From positions 930,001-994,000 of the forward strand of contig JAXMCA010000002.1 in assembly GCA_046349595.1 (NCBI GenBank): a stretch of 64,000 bases of DNA, written 5' to 3'. The notes beneath the pieces were generated by a model. The model made no database searches. It was not told the DNA's origin and saw only the letters and a program-made list of their open reading frames with translations. Of the stretch, positions 26,628 to 34,852 are shown piece by piece. The translations under genes and the position numbers were made by a program. Source of the DNA: JACRLW01 sp046349595 (GTDB lineage Bacteria > Planctomycetota > UBA1135 > UBA2386). How positions within the stretch are numbered: position 1 is the first letter of the stretch; each line of letters starts with the position of its first letter.

Positions 26628-27490
26628 TTGAAGGAGAGAAGTTGGCACTCGACGAGGGCGTCGCGGGTTGCGGCGCGCTCGATCGAGGCGCGGGCAGCAT
26701 GAGTGAGGTTGCCGCTCTCGGCAAGCCCCCGCTCGACGAGGAGGCGCTGGCGGTGACGAGTGCGGGTCGCGGTGAAGTGCTCGCGCATGCCGTCGTCGAG
26801 CGGAGTGCGTGAGTCCCAGCGTTGGGCGCGGGTCGGTGCGTGCGCGGCGCGAGTCGGTGCGCTGGTCGAGGATGTGGGCGGCGAGGTCGAGGTCGGGATC
26901 GATCGGCAGATCGCGCTGGGCGCGGCGTGCGCAGTCGAAGGCGAGGCTTCGGATCGGAGCCACGCTGGCCTCGATGCTGCCGTTGTAGGCGGGTCTGCGT
27001 ACCGGGGAGCGCAGGTGCGTGACCTCGAAGCTGCGCAGCACGGCCTCGACCTCGGCATTGATGAAGTGCGAGCCGTTGTCGGACTTGAGGACCAGCGGCG
27101 CGCCGTGCGCGCAAAAGAGCGTCTCGAGCTTTGCGGCCACCGGTGCACCTCGACCGGGCAGACAGCGGGCGTGCAGCGTGCATTTGCTGGCCAGGTCGCG
27201 GATCAGCAGGAAGTCCGGCGTGCGTCGCCCGCGCAGGCTGGCGAAGTCCATGGCCCAAACCGCGCCTGGGCGCGACCAGCGCAGACGCGCCAGGCGCCGT
27301 CGCCGTCGGGCCGCACGTCGCCTGCGGAAGCGCAGCAGGATGCGCTCGAGGGCGCGCCGCGCGACGGCGGGGAAGAGCGCTTTGAGCGCGACCACCGAGA
27401 TGCGACCGAAGGTCGCGCGGATCGTGCGCAACACCTCGCGCAATCGACTGCGCGGCAGTTCCTTGGGAGGCCGTCCACGCCGTCGCGGGC
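26618..27490 (-). pseudogene. DDE (DD35E) integrase/transposase, second of the unit, frameshifted
   Basis: The readable part runs from a Pro/Arg-rich lead (RRRGRPPKELPRSRLREVL) into the catalytic core: GAVWAMDFASLRGRRTPDF (first D), LVLKSDNGSHFINAE (second D) and AYNGSIEAS (E), with 35 residues between the second D and E. Around 26860 the frame changes; the continuing C-terminus (RWDSRTPLDDGMREHF ... QLLSFNRP) is in another frame and stops at 26618, while the first frame runs on meaninglessly to 26526. No good start exists: a TTG at 27443, or fusion to the upstream small gene by a -1 frameshift near 27510. So it is either decayed or made by recoding. Confidence 0.6.
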
Positions 27491-27895
27491 TCAGCGGGGA
27501 AATCTCTTCACAGGCCGGCCGCCCCCTTGAGGGGCTTTGGGTCGCAGGGGCACCTGCGCGAGCGCGAGCTCTTCGCGCACGCGTGCCTCGCTCAGCTGCC
27601 GGCGCAGCTCGGCATTCTCGGCTTGCAGCGCACGCACGCGCGCGTCGGCCCTGGGATCGTGTTTGCGCGGTCGTCCGGGCTGTCCGGGCGCGAGCGCGTC
27701 GGCCGCACCCTGCAGCGCGCGCGTGCGCATGCTGGCGAACTGGGACAGTCCGAGGTCGAGCATCGCAGCGGCGTCCTCGTTGGAGATCTCGCCCATGATG
27801 GTGAGCAGCAGCGCGCGCAGGCGCTCGCGCTCACGCGGCGAGGCATCGAGGGCATCGACGTGATCTGCACCCTTGTTGGGCCGTCCCATCACCAT
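27491..27895 (-). CDS. Small transposon protein with helix-turn-helix and coiled coil (OrfA-like)
   Basis: 134 residues from an ATG at 27895, eight bases after the stop of the preceding gene. The N-terminal half (RERERLRALLLTIMGEISNE, DAAAMLDLGLSQFASMRTRA) looks like a helix-turn-helix. A GRP-type basic hinge follows (PGQPGRPRKHDP) and then a leucine-zipper-like coil (ARVRALQAENAELRRQLSEA). This is the usual build of an OrfA partner of a DDE transposase: DNA binding plus dimerisation. The transposase frame downstream lies at -1 relative to it and overlaps its end, so a fused OrfAB product is possible. Confidence 0.55.
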   Translation of the reverse strand: MVMGRPNKGADHVDALDASPRERERLRALLLTIMGEISNEDAAAMLDLGLSQFASMRTRALQGAADALAPGQPGRPRKHDPRADARVRALQAENAELRRQLSEARVREELALAQVPLRPKAPQGGGRPVKRFPR

Positions 27896-27903
27896 GCGTC
27901 ACC

Positions 27904-28407
27904 TCACTGGGTCTCGGCCGGCATGTTCGCCGGAGTCGCACGCGCAAGCGAGCCCTGCAGGTCGCGGAGCACCTTCTCGCCGCGCGACACGCGGGGCGGA
28001 CGGCGCCGTCTCTGGGTCTTGCCGGTCTTGCCGTCCGGCTTGCGCGGGGTCTCCTGCTTGATGCCGACGGTGCGCTGCAAGGTGCGGCAGAGCGCCTGCA
28101 GCCGCTGCAGCTCGCGCTGTGCACGGCCCAACTCCTCGGACTGCGCGAAGAGCCTCGCCTCGTGGTCGGGCTTGCGGCCGCGCGGCAGGGGCTCGAGCGC
28201 GTCGACCATGGCCTGCAGCATGCGCGCCTCGAGGACGTAATAGCGCGGCACGGCGATGGCGAGCTCGAGGCTGGCGGACTGCGTGGTGCGCAGGCCGCAC
28301 AGCGTCTCGAGGATCACGCTGGCCTGGCGCAGCGCCTCGGGGCTGCCCTTGAGGGCGCGCGGCGTGGGCTGTTGCGGATCGACGGTGACGGCTTCGCTGT
28401 CGCTCAT
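27904..28407 (-). CDS. Accessory protein of the transposon, coiled-coil, unknown function
   Basis: 167 residues; the ATG at 28407 overlaps the stop of the first transposase (28404). It has an alpha-helical body (EALRQASVILETLCGLRTTQ, ARMLQAMVDALEPLPRG), a heptad-like coil (EELGRAQRELQRLQALCRTL) and a Lys/Arg-rich tail (GKTGKTQRRRRPP). No catalytic motif is visible. The position inside the transposition operon and the basic tail suggest a DNA-binding or targeting helper. I do not recognise a named family. Confidence 0.5.
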   Translation of the reverse strand: MSDSEAVTVDPQQPTPRALKGSPEALRQASVILETLCGLRTTQSASLELAIAVPRYYVLEARMLQAMVDALEPLPRGRKPDHEARLFAQSEELGRAQRELQRLQALCRTLQRTVGIKQETPRKPDGKTGKTQRRRRPPRVSRGEKVLRDLQGSLARATPANMPAETQ

Positions 28408-29950
28408 GGCTGCACCTCCGCGTCGAGGGCGTCGACGTCGTCGTCGCCGCTGTCGCGCAACTGCTCGGCGAGATCGCGCAGCGCATTGTCGAGCGGCGAG
28501 CTGCCCGGTGCCGAGAGCTCCTCGTCGTCCTGCGTGCCCTCGTGGTCGCGCAGCACGCCCTGCACCGCGATCGGCGGCGGCAGCTCCTGCGTCACCTCGG
28601 GCTCGTCGGCGCGCCGTCCTGGTGCGGCGAGGTCGACCTCCTCGCGGGTGCCGTCGGTCTTGGTGAGCACCACGCGCTCGCCTTCGGCGTGCAGCGAGAT
28701 GTTGGCGTCGCCGACGCGGCCGGTGAGATAGAAGCTCTTGCGCGGCATGCCGTGCTGTGCCAGCTGCCTTGCATTGGCCTCGACCCGCTGGCGCAGGGTG
28801 GCGAGGACCTGCGGGGCTGCGGCGAAGAAGCGGTCGGCGGGCACCAGTCCGTCGATGCCCGAATGGGTGCGCTGGAAGTTGTAGTGGTCGATGAAGTGCC
28901 CGATGCGGCGCCTTGCGTCGTCGAGGTCGAGGAAGACGGCGCGCTCGACGCACTCGCGCCACAAAGTGCCCCAGAAGCGCTCGACCTTGCCCAGCGTCTG
29001 CGGGTGGCGCGGGCGCGCGACGATCTGCTTGATGCCGCGGCGCTCGAGCAGGGCGGTGAAGGCGCTCTTGCCGCGCCAGGTGTGGTACTGGGTGCCGTTG
29101 TCGGTGAGCACCTCCAGCGGTGCACCGAAGTTGGCGATCGCGGCTTCGAGGACCTCGCGCACCAGAGCACCCGAGCTGCTGGCGTGGACGCCGTAGCCGA
29201 CGATGAAACGGCTGTGGTCGTCCATGAAGGCGACCATGTGCACGCGCCGGTTCTGCCGCTTGAGGACGAAGGTGAAGAGGTCGGTCTGCCACAGCTCGTT
29301 GGGGCGGCTGCGCTCGAAGTGCTGGACGCGCTCGGGATGCGGTCTGGTCGGGATCTGCTCGACCACGTAGCCCTCCTGCTGCAGGTAGTGGCCGATCGCG
29401 CCCGGGCTGGCGCCCAGCCCCTGGCTGCGCGCGAGCATGTCGTGGATGCGATCCTCGCCCCACTCGGGGTGCGACTGCTTCATCAGCAGGATGGCGCGCT
29501 GCGTCTCGAGGGAGAGACGGCTGCCCTTCTGCGGCCCGCGACGCTGGTTCTCGAGACCGGCGGGACCGAGCTCCTCGAAGCGACGCTTCCACAGGTAGAG
29601 GGTGTGGATCGAGAGTCCGACCAGGGCGCCGAAGTCCTGGGCGGGGAGCTTGCTGCGCAGCCAGGTGTCCAGGAGCAGCAGGCGCTGGCGGGGTGTAGTG
29701 CGCGCGCGGCGCGAGCGCGATCGGCGGCTCGACGCGACGACGGTGCGGCGGCGCGGAGCGGGAAGTCGAAGTCGTCGGCGTGCAGCGCGGCGGTGGGCTC
29801 GGCGCCGCGATGCAGCCCGCCGCTCACTCGGCCTCGGGCTACGCCCTCGGCCTCGCTCGCGTCGTGCTGCATCGCGGAAGGCGGGGGCTGCGTGCTGGAG
29901 GTGGGATGCGGTTGCGGGGTCAGCGGGATCGGGGCATGCGGAGCAGTCAT
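28404..29950 (-). pseudogene. DDE integrase/transposase, first of the unit, frame-disrupted at the 5' end
   Basis: The main frame encodes a helix-turn-helix head (RQRLLLLDTWLRSKLPAQDF, GALVGLSIHTLYLWKRRFEE), then the integrase core with LWQTDLFTF (D), LEVLTDNGTQYH (D) and QTLGKVERFWG (E), and a C-terminal beta domain. The likely start is an ATG at 29950 with AGGTGA just upstream, but that frame (HADDFDFPL) must change twice between about 29770 and 29690 (through a frame reading RRRVEPPIALAPRAHYTP) to reach the core. In similar transposases these pieces are continuous. So the 5' end is probably broken, although the rest is intact. Confidence 0.65.
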
Positions 29951-29984
29951 GGGTCACCTGGCTCCGCGGAGTGCGGAGCGGGTA

Positions 29985-30022
29985 GGGACCGATGACTTCA
30001 TCCAGGGGATTCACGGGTGAGC
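29985..30022 (-). repeat. Right imperfect terminal inverted repeat of the two-DDE transposon
   Basis: On the minus strand from 30022 it reads GCTCACCCGTGAATCC and then TGGATGAAGTCATCGGTC, matching the left copy at 26591-26627 with a few mismatches and gaps. It lies 35 bases outside the start codon at 29950, a normal place for a transposon end. With the left copy it defines an element of about 3.4 kb. No target-site duplication was recognised. Confidence 0.45.
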
Positions 30023-30426
30023 GGGGCTGGGATTTCGGCGAGGGGGACACCGTTGCACACTCGGGCCAAAGCCAGGGGATCCGGGCGGCTCGAGGCCCTC
30101 GGCGAGTGCCCTCGGTTCCGCCCGTCCGCGTTCGCCACTGACCTTCCTCCGACTCCAGGCGGAAGGGCATCCGGATGCGCCGCCTCCCGCGCGACAGCCT
30201 CCACCACCCGTGCCAGAGTGTCAGACCACGGCTCCCCGGCCCCGTTGACGGATCTCCGCGAGGCACAGCATGATTGCGCGTCGGTCGAGCTGACGGCCCC
30301 GCCAGTGGAAGGTGGCGACGCCCTCAGCCCGAGCCTCTCCCGAGCGCCCCGCCCCGAGCCACGGCGCCCTGGGCACATGGATCGAGTCAATGCCTGCTCG
30401 GCGATCAGTCCAAGGAGGGTCTGCGC
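30023..30426. other. 404-base stretch without a convincing gene
   Basis: Open frames exist on both strands but read Arg/Pro/Ser-rich sequence with no family features. The last 50 bases may belong to a longer N-terminus of the sigma-like gene that follows. Confidence 0.4.
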
Positions 30427-31008
30427 GTGCGCACCGGAGAAGAAGGACCAGGAGTTCGAGAGGATCAGCCGGACGAACCTGACCTGCCGAGCAACGACCC
30501 GAGCCAGCGTGACCCGCTCGACATTCTCGGCGACTCGCGAGGTCTCCAGGCGATCTACGCCGCCATCGAGCACGCGGCGGCCCGGTTCGGGCACGGACGC
30601 TGGCGCCTGGTCTCCGACCTCATCGACGCCACGATCGAGATCGTCGTCAACGTGGCGATGGACCGGCGGAGGACGCCACCCCCGAATTGGCCGCGGTACG
30701 CCATCGCCGTCTGCCGCAACCTGGTGAAGAAGGGACCGCCCCGTGGACCTCTGGACCTGCGACGCACACTCGACTGGCCGGAGGTAGAGATGGTCGCGCC
30801 CGAACCCGACGACACCCCGCCGCCGCCGGAGCTCGATCTCGCCAAGCTTCCCATGCACCTGCTGACCGAAGCAGAGACGAAGGCGTTCAACGCCGTTCTC
30901 GAGTTCGGGAACGTTGCCCGGTCCGCGGAGGAGGTAGCCATGACGCGGCGCGACCTGCGGGTCCGCTGGCGCAGGGCGATGGAGAAAATCCGTCGCGCGA
31001 AGGGGTGA
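30427..31008 (+). CDS. Putative sigma-70-like/helix-turn-helix regulator
   Basis: 193 residues from a GTG at 30427; the frame is open to 30274. After an acidic start (GEEGPGVREDQPDEPDLPSN) come helices with IYAAIEHAAARFGHGRWRLV and PRYAIAVCRNLVKKGPPRG. A Pro-rich linker leads to a C-terminal helix-turn-helix (LTEAETKAFNAVLEFGNVAR, SAEEVAMTRRDLRVRWRRAM, EKIRRAKG), similar in plan to region 4 of sigma factors: a helix, a recognition helix and a basic end. The match is by layout only and no region 2 is clear. It reads toward the exported-protein genes at 31106 and 32016 and could regulate them. Confidence 0.45.
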   Translation: MRTGEEGPGVREDQPDEPDLPSNDPSQRDPLDILGDSRGLQAIYAAIEHAAARFGHGRWRLVSDLIDATIEIVVNVAMDRRRTPPPNWPRYAIAVCRNLVKKGPPRGPLDLRRTLDWPEVEMVAPEPDDTPPPPELDLAKLPMHLLTEAETKAFNAVLEFGNVARSAEEVAMTRRDLRVRWRRAMEKIRRAKG

Positions 31009-31015
31009 TTCTCGT

Positions 31016-31028
31016 CCCCCCCCCCCCC
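31016..31028. repeat. Run of 13 cytosines
   Basis: Thirteen consecutive C on the plus strand, 8 bases after the stop of the sigma-like gene and about 78 bases before the ATG at 31106. Homopolymers of this length slip readily. In a promoter region they can vary expression from cell to cell. They are also a common place for sequencing error. Confidence 0.8.
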
Positions 31029-31105
31029 TTCTTCAGTACTCCCACGGTTGCACTGTCCCGGATCGGACCAACGCGACAGACCGCACAGATAGCCAACAAC
31101 AGACA

Positions 31106-31951
31106 ATGAGACCGTTCCTAACCATTCTCTTGGTGAGCCTGCTCGGATTCGCTGCGGGGCTCATAATACGCAACTCGGGAGCCGCAACGCCCTCTCTTCT
31201 CGACACCAGCACTCGGACACGACTGCAATCCACTGATAGCGTCGCTGCTCCCTCGATCGAGGCGCTGGCTAAGGACCGTCCGAGTTCGCCGGCAGTCACG
31301 CCGGAGTCTCCTCCGGAATTGGGCACCATCGATAGCCTGTCGTCAGATTCTGTGCCGACGACAGGCAGTTCCAACGGGGAAGCCAGCACCTCCGAATGGA
31401 GTGGGCTTCCTCGCTCAAAATGGGACTTCATTCGCCGCATTGTGACATCTCCCGAGTCCATCCGGGCAGACGATCTGTTCCGGCATGTGCAGCTCAATCC
31501 AGGTGATACTCCCATTGCACTCGCGGATCGCCAGATCCTCGCCGGCTTCATAAGCGGCTTTCAGAACGAATTCACTTCGTCCAACCTCCGCGTCGGCGCC
31601 ACTCGCGCCGCAGAGTTAGAGGAAATGAAAGAGGCCGGCCTCACAACCATCATGAAAGTAACTCATGGCACTACTCCATCCGGACAGCCGGTCATGGATC
31701 TTCCGAGATTCTCGGAGCCTAGTTCTTTTTCGATGCAGTTTGGCGGTGACTCAACTGCGAGCATAGCCGTCGCGCCGCTTCGGTCAATGCCGCGGACATC
31801 CCGAGAGTTTGAGTATCACGACTATCTTGTCGTCGAACTCGGAGGTGGTGTCATCAACTTCTTCCAGTCTCTCGGCGCCTGTCCGAAGTCGCTGGCCGAA
31901 GAGCTACTTCGGAAGCTAGCTGATCCAAAGAACAGGCGGGCGCCGCACTAA
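31106..31951 (+). CDS. Exported or membrane-anchored protein of unknown function
   Basis: 281 residues from an ATG at 31106. Residues 3-22 (PFLTILLVSLLGFAAGLIIR) form an N-terminal membrane anchor or signal peptide. A Ser/Thr/Pro-rich, low-complexity stretch follows (about 25-110). The folded part (about 115-270) has no motif that I recognise (DTPIALADRQILAGFISGFQ, YHDYLVVELGGGVINFFQS). Base composition is visibly less GC-rich than the chromosomal genes to the right, like the cysteine-rich genes on both sides, which points to a shared foreign origin. Confidence 0.55.
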   Translation: MRPFLTILLVSLLGFAAGLIIRNSGAATPSLLDTSTRTRLQSTDSVAAPSIEALAKDRPSSPAVTPESPPELGTIDSLSSDSVPTTGSSNGEASTSEWSGLPRSKWDFIRRIVTSPESIRADDLFRHVQLNPGDTPIALADRQILAGFISGFQNEFTSSNLRVGATRAAELEEMKEAGLTTIMKVTHGTTPSGQPVMDLPRFSEPSSFSMQFGGDSTASIAVAPLRSMPRTSREFEYHDYLVVELGGGVINFFQSLGACPKSLAEELLRKLADPKNRRAPH

Positions 31952-32015
31952 GAGTTGGGGCCCTGCCCTGGCCCACCGCGTCACAGAAGCACCTAATTCC
32001 GTCAAAGGAGGCTAC

Positions 32016-32495
32016 ATGTTACTTGCAAAGAACGCCTGCGCCTTTCTGCTTGCGTTGCTGACCACTCTCGGTGTACTTCCGCATTCGGCGCCTTCCAACT
32101 CGCCATCACTAGATTCAGATGGTGACGGAGAATGCACCTATTGCCCATACCGAGTCAGCTACTCCGCCCCTGGCTGTGCTTGCGTCTTTGGCTCAGGTAC
32201 GGTCTGGGACACTAACGGCATCTGCAATGCGCAGTGTCAAGAGACGACTCCATGCCAAGTGACGGTGAGCATAAGCTTTGCACTGGTAGTGCCTTGTATC
32301 ACCTATTGTGTAGTCAAAGTCCGCGGAACGCCCCTGGATCCTTGGCAAACACCCGCCACTCTAAACGGTGGCAATGTCGACCCAGCATGCGGAGCGACTC
32401 AGCCAATCGGGGAAGTTGGGGCCTTCACAAACTGCAATGATACCAGCCCGGCGTGCACGTTCGTCGTCTATGTCGGTTGCTATAACTGCATGTAG
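32016..32495 (+). CDS. Small exported cysteine-rich protein (paralogue of 25875-26405)
   Basis: 159 residues; AAAGGAGG stands about 6 bases before the ATG. A signal peptide is clear (ACAFLLALLTTLGVLPHSAP). The mature part has 13 or so cysteines (ECTYCPY, GCACVFG, ICNAQCQ, GCYNCM). The block CQVTVSISFALVVPC repeats the C-x13-C spacing and F-x-LV-x-PC core of the protein at 25875, followed in both by a strand and a Trp 16-17 residues later. Many cysteines in an exported protein imply disulphides or metal binding. No named family is recognised. Confidence 0.65.
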   Translation: MLLAKNACAFLLALLTTLGVLPHSAPSNSPSLDSDGDGECTYCPYRVSYSAPGCACVFGSGTVWDTNGICNAQCQETTPCQVTVSISFALVVPCITYCVVKVRGTPLDPWQTPATLNGGNVDPACGATQPIGEVGAFTNCNDTSPACTFVVYVGCYNCM

Positions 32496-32588
32496 TCGCA
32501 ACGCCGGAGCCCGTCCTGTCCGGAAACTCGAACACCGCTCGCACCAACAACCTGCGACGTTGCGGTCAACCGGTACGATCTCCGCATC

Positions 32589-33378
32589 GTGCTGCGAATC
32601 CAGCCCCTTCGACTCCTGCTCGCTGTCATCGCCGGCTGGGTCCATCGCGAGCAGTCTGCGAAGATCGACCAACTCATCGAGGAGAACCGTGTTCTGAAGG
32701 AACAGCTCCGCGGTCGCCGACTCCGCCTCACTGATGACCAACGCCGTCGGCTCGCCGCCAAGGGCATGCCGCTCGGACGCCGCCATTCGCCCAGGTGGCA
32801 ACGATCGTCACCCCGGACACCATCCTACGCTGGCACAGGCGCCTCATCGCGGCGAAGTGGACCCATCCGGCAAGGCGACGGGTCGGTGGCCCCGGGATCA
32901 TGAAGGAGCATCGAGCCCTGAACCTCCGGATGGCCGACGACAACCCTAGTTGGGGCTACTGCAGGATCCAGGGCGAACTCAGGAAGCTCGATCACCGCGT
33001 CGCTCGCTCGACGATCGCCAAGACCCCGAAGGAGCACGGCATCTAGCCGAGCCCGGATCGGCCGACGACCTGGCGCGACTTCCTGCGCTCACACGCCCAC
33101 GCGCTCGCCGCCTCGGACTTCTTCACGACCGAGGTGTGGACCGGGCGCGGTCTCTTGACTCACTACGTGCTGTTCGTGATCGACCATGCGATCCGAGCGG
33201 TCGAGATCGCCGGCACCACGACCGGCCCCGACTCGGCGTTCATGGCCCAGGCCGCACGCAACTTCATCGATGGCCTCGACGGCTTCCTCCGCGACAAGCG
33301 GTCCCTGATCCTCGACCGCGACACCAACTCCCGGAGCAGTTCCGGCGCGTCCTCGGGCCCGCTGGCGTGACTCCAGTG
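32589..33378 (+). pseudogene. Broken IS481-type integrase/transposase
   Basis: Pieces of a familiar integrase lie in several frames. The first reads LRLLLAVIAGWVHREQSAKI, then LIEENRVLKEQLRGRRLRLT. The second (from 32795) has VATIVTPDTILRWHRRLIAA and a helix-turn-helix GYCRIQGELRKLDH, ending at a TAG after KEHGI (33046). After that stop the same frame goes on with the catalytic start (ALAASDFFTTEVW, YYVLFVID-like YVLFVIDHAI) and DGFLRDKRSLILDRD, and a further frame gives EQFRRVLGPAGVTP. The C-terminal third, including the catalytic Glu, is missing. It is a dead remnant, and it marks the edge of the accessory region near the tRNA. Confidence 0.75.
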
Positions 33379-33577
33379 ACGACGGAATCCAGCCGCCCCA
33401 CGTTCACCCAGGTCGCGCCCGGCCGCTCCGCCCCGCCACCCGGGGCGCCCAGCTCGCCCCGGCGCCACCCGGGCGAACCTGCCCGGCCCACCCCGCGACC
33501 CGGCCCCGTGCCAGGCTGTGCCAGGAAGTGCCCCCCTGCGACCAAGCCAATTGCACACTCCATTGCACACTCCCCCA

Positions 33578-33628
33578 CCCCGAATTCGCGATCGCGCCCA
33601 AACGGGCGATTCTCGCGCGAATTCGGGG
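33578..33628. terminator. Long hairpin downstream of the tRNA gene
   Basis: Perfect 13-bp arms (CCCCGAATTCGCG at 33578-33590 and CGCGAATTCGGGG at 33616-33628) with further pairing inside (GCCC...GGGC around an AAAC loop). It lies 10 bases beyond the 3' end of the tRNA on the tRNA-coding strand, so transcription termination is the simplest role, but no T run follows. An attachment-site or insertion-scar origin is also possible. Just to its left the 10-mer TTGCACACTC occurs twice in tandem with two intervening bases (33551-33572). The rest of 33379-33577 shows nothing else. Confidence 0.5.
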
Positions 33629-33638
33629 GGGTAGGAGA

Positions 33639-33712
33639 TAGGCCCTGCAGGACTCGAACCTGCAACCGACCGGGTATGAGCCAGCTGCTCTAACCGATTG
33701 AGCTAAGGGCCC
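33639..33712 (-). tRNA. tRNA with anticodon CAU (Met, or Ile after modification)
   Basis: A 74-nt cloverleaf on the minus strand. The acceptor arm pairs GGGCCCT with AGGGCCT (G1-U72 wobble). The D-arm includes AGCTCAATCGGTTAGAGC, the anticodon loop is CTCATAC, and the T-arm has GCAGGTTCGAGTCCTGC, with an A as discriminator. CCA is not encoded. The CAU anticodon fits elongator tRNA-Met, or tRNA-Ile2 with lysidine. The start of the acceptor arm resembles tRNA-Ile2 of other bacteria, so isotype is open. It lacks the initiator features (unpaired 1-72 C-A, GGG/CCC anticodon stem). The 3' end faces the accessory region. Confidence 0.92.
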
Positions 33713-33745
33713 GGAGGGGGTGGGAGGCTATACCATCGGGTCTCG

Positions 33746-34780
33746 ATGCCCAAGTCTGTGGTCGATCAGGTGCTCGGTGCGCGGTGGCTGCCGCGGCTTC
33801 AGGAACTCGGGGTGCGGGTGCGCACGGCGTTGGGGGAGTCGATGCGCAGGCAGGATCTCGAGAGGCAGAGTCGGGTGGAGCGGGATGATGCGGAGGGCGA
33901 CACGATCTTCGGGATCGATGTCGACGCGGAGGCGATCCTGCTGGAGCTGTGCGAGAGGTGGGCCGGGCAGGAGAGCTTCCTGCTGGTGGCGGAAGGCATC
34001 GAGCCGCAGGTCGGGAGGAAGTTCGGCTCGGGTGAACCGGTTGCACGATTGATCGTGGATCCGATCGACGGCACGCGCGGTCTGATGTTCGACAAGCGCA
34101 GCGCGTGGTGTCTGGCGGCAGTCGCGGCCGAGCGCGGGGAGGACACACGGTTGTCCGATGTCGCGGTGGCCCACATGAGCGAGATCCCCACCACGAGACA
34201 GGGTCGTGTCGACGATCTCTCGGCTGTGCGAGGCCATCGCACGCGGGGCCGGCACATCGATCTGCAGGACGGATCCGTGCGCGAGTTCGAGCCGCGCCCC
34301 TCGAGCGCACTCACGCTCCGCCACGGGTTCGCCACCGTGTGCAACTTCTTCCAGGGCGGGAAGGAGCTCACCTCGCGCATCGACGAGGACCTGATCGGTG
34401 CCGCGATCGGGGGCTGGGACCACCGCAAGGCCGAGGTCTACTCGGATCAGTACATCTCCTCGGGCGGCCAACTCGCGGAACTGGCGCTCGGTCGCGATCG
34501 CTTCGTGCTCGACATCCGCCCGCTGGTGCACCGCGCTCTCGGATTCGAGGGCACCTTGTGCAGCAAGCCCTACGACCTCTGCACCATGCTGGTGGCCGAA
34601 TCGGCCGGCTGCATCATCCGATGCCCGGACGGCACTCCGCTCGACGCGCCGCTCGACACCACCACCAATCTCGCCTTCGCTGGATACGCGAGCTTGGCGC
34701 TCGCCGAGCGCCTCGAGCCGCTGGTCATCGCGACCCTGCGGCGACACCGCGTGCTGCCCGGTCCCGTTGCCGGATCCTGA
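33746..34780 (+). CDS. Inositol monophosphatase-family protein
   Basis: 344 residues. The metal-binding motif DPIDGT is at 105-110, followed by RGLMFDKRSAWCLAAVA, and the upstream acidic residue of the site is in LVAEGIEP (E83). The second metal motif, usually WD, is GWDHRKAEVY near 225. Members hydrolyse phosphate monoesters (inositol phosphate, 3'-phosphoadenosine phosphate, fructose bisphosphate); the middle insert (about 150-215) does not let me choose a substrate. First intact chromosomal gene to the right of the tRNA. Confidence 0.75.
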   Translation: MPKSVVDQVLGARWLPRLQELGVRVRTALGESMRRQDLERQSRVERDDAEGDTIFGIDVDAEAILLELCERWAGQESFLLVAEGIEPQVGRKFGSGEPVARLIVDPIDGTRGLMFDKRSAWCLAAVAAERGEDTRLSDVAVAHMSEIPTTRQGRVDDLSAVRGHRTRGRHIDLQDGSVREFEPRPSSALTLRHGFATVCNFFQGGKELTSRIDEDLIGAAIGGWDHRKAEVYSDQYISSGGQLAELALGRDRFVLDIRPLVHRALGFEGTLCSKPYDLCTMLVAESAGCIIRCPDGTPLDAPLDTTTNLAFAGYASLALAERLEPLVIATLRRHRVLPGPVAGS

Positions 34781-34852
34781 GCCGAGAGAACTCCAGTCGC
34801 AGGCGGACGACGGCCGATCCTGTCTCTCGGTCCCGTCCCGAAGAGGAATCCG

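Noticed and set aside
28542..30020. 492-residue plus-strand frame opposite the first DDE integrase
   Set aside because: No family features; the minus strand shows a full DDE core and translational coupling with the next gene.
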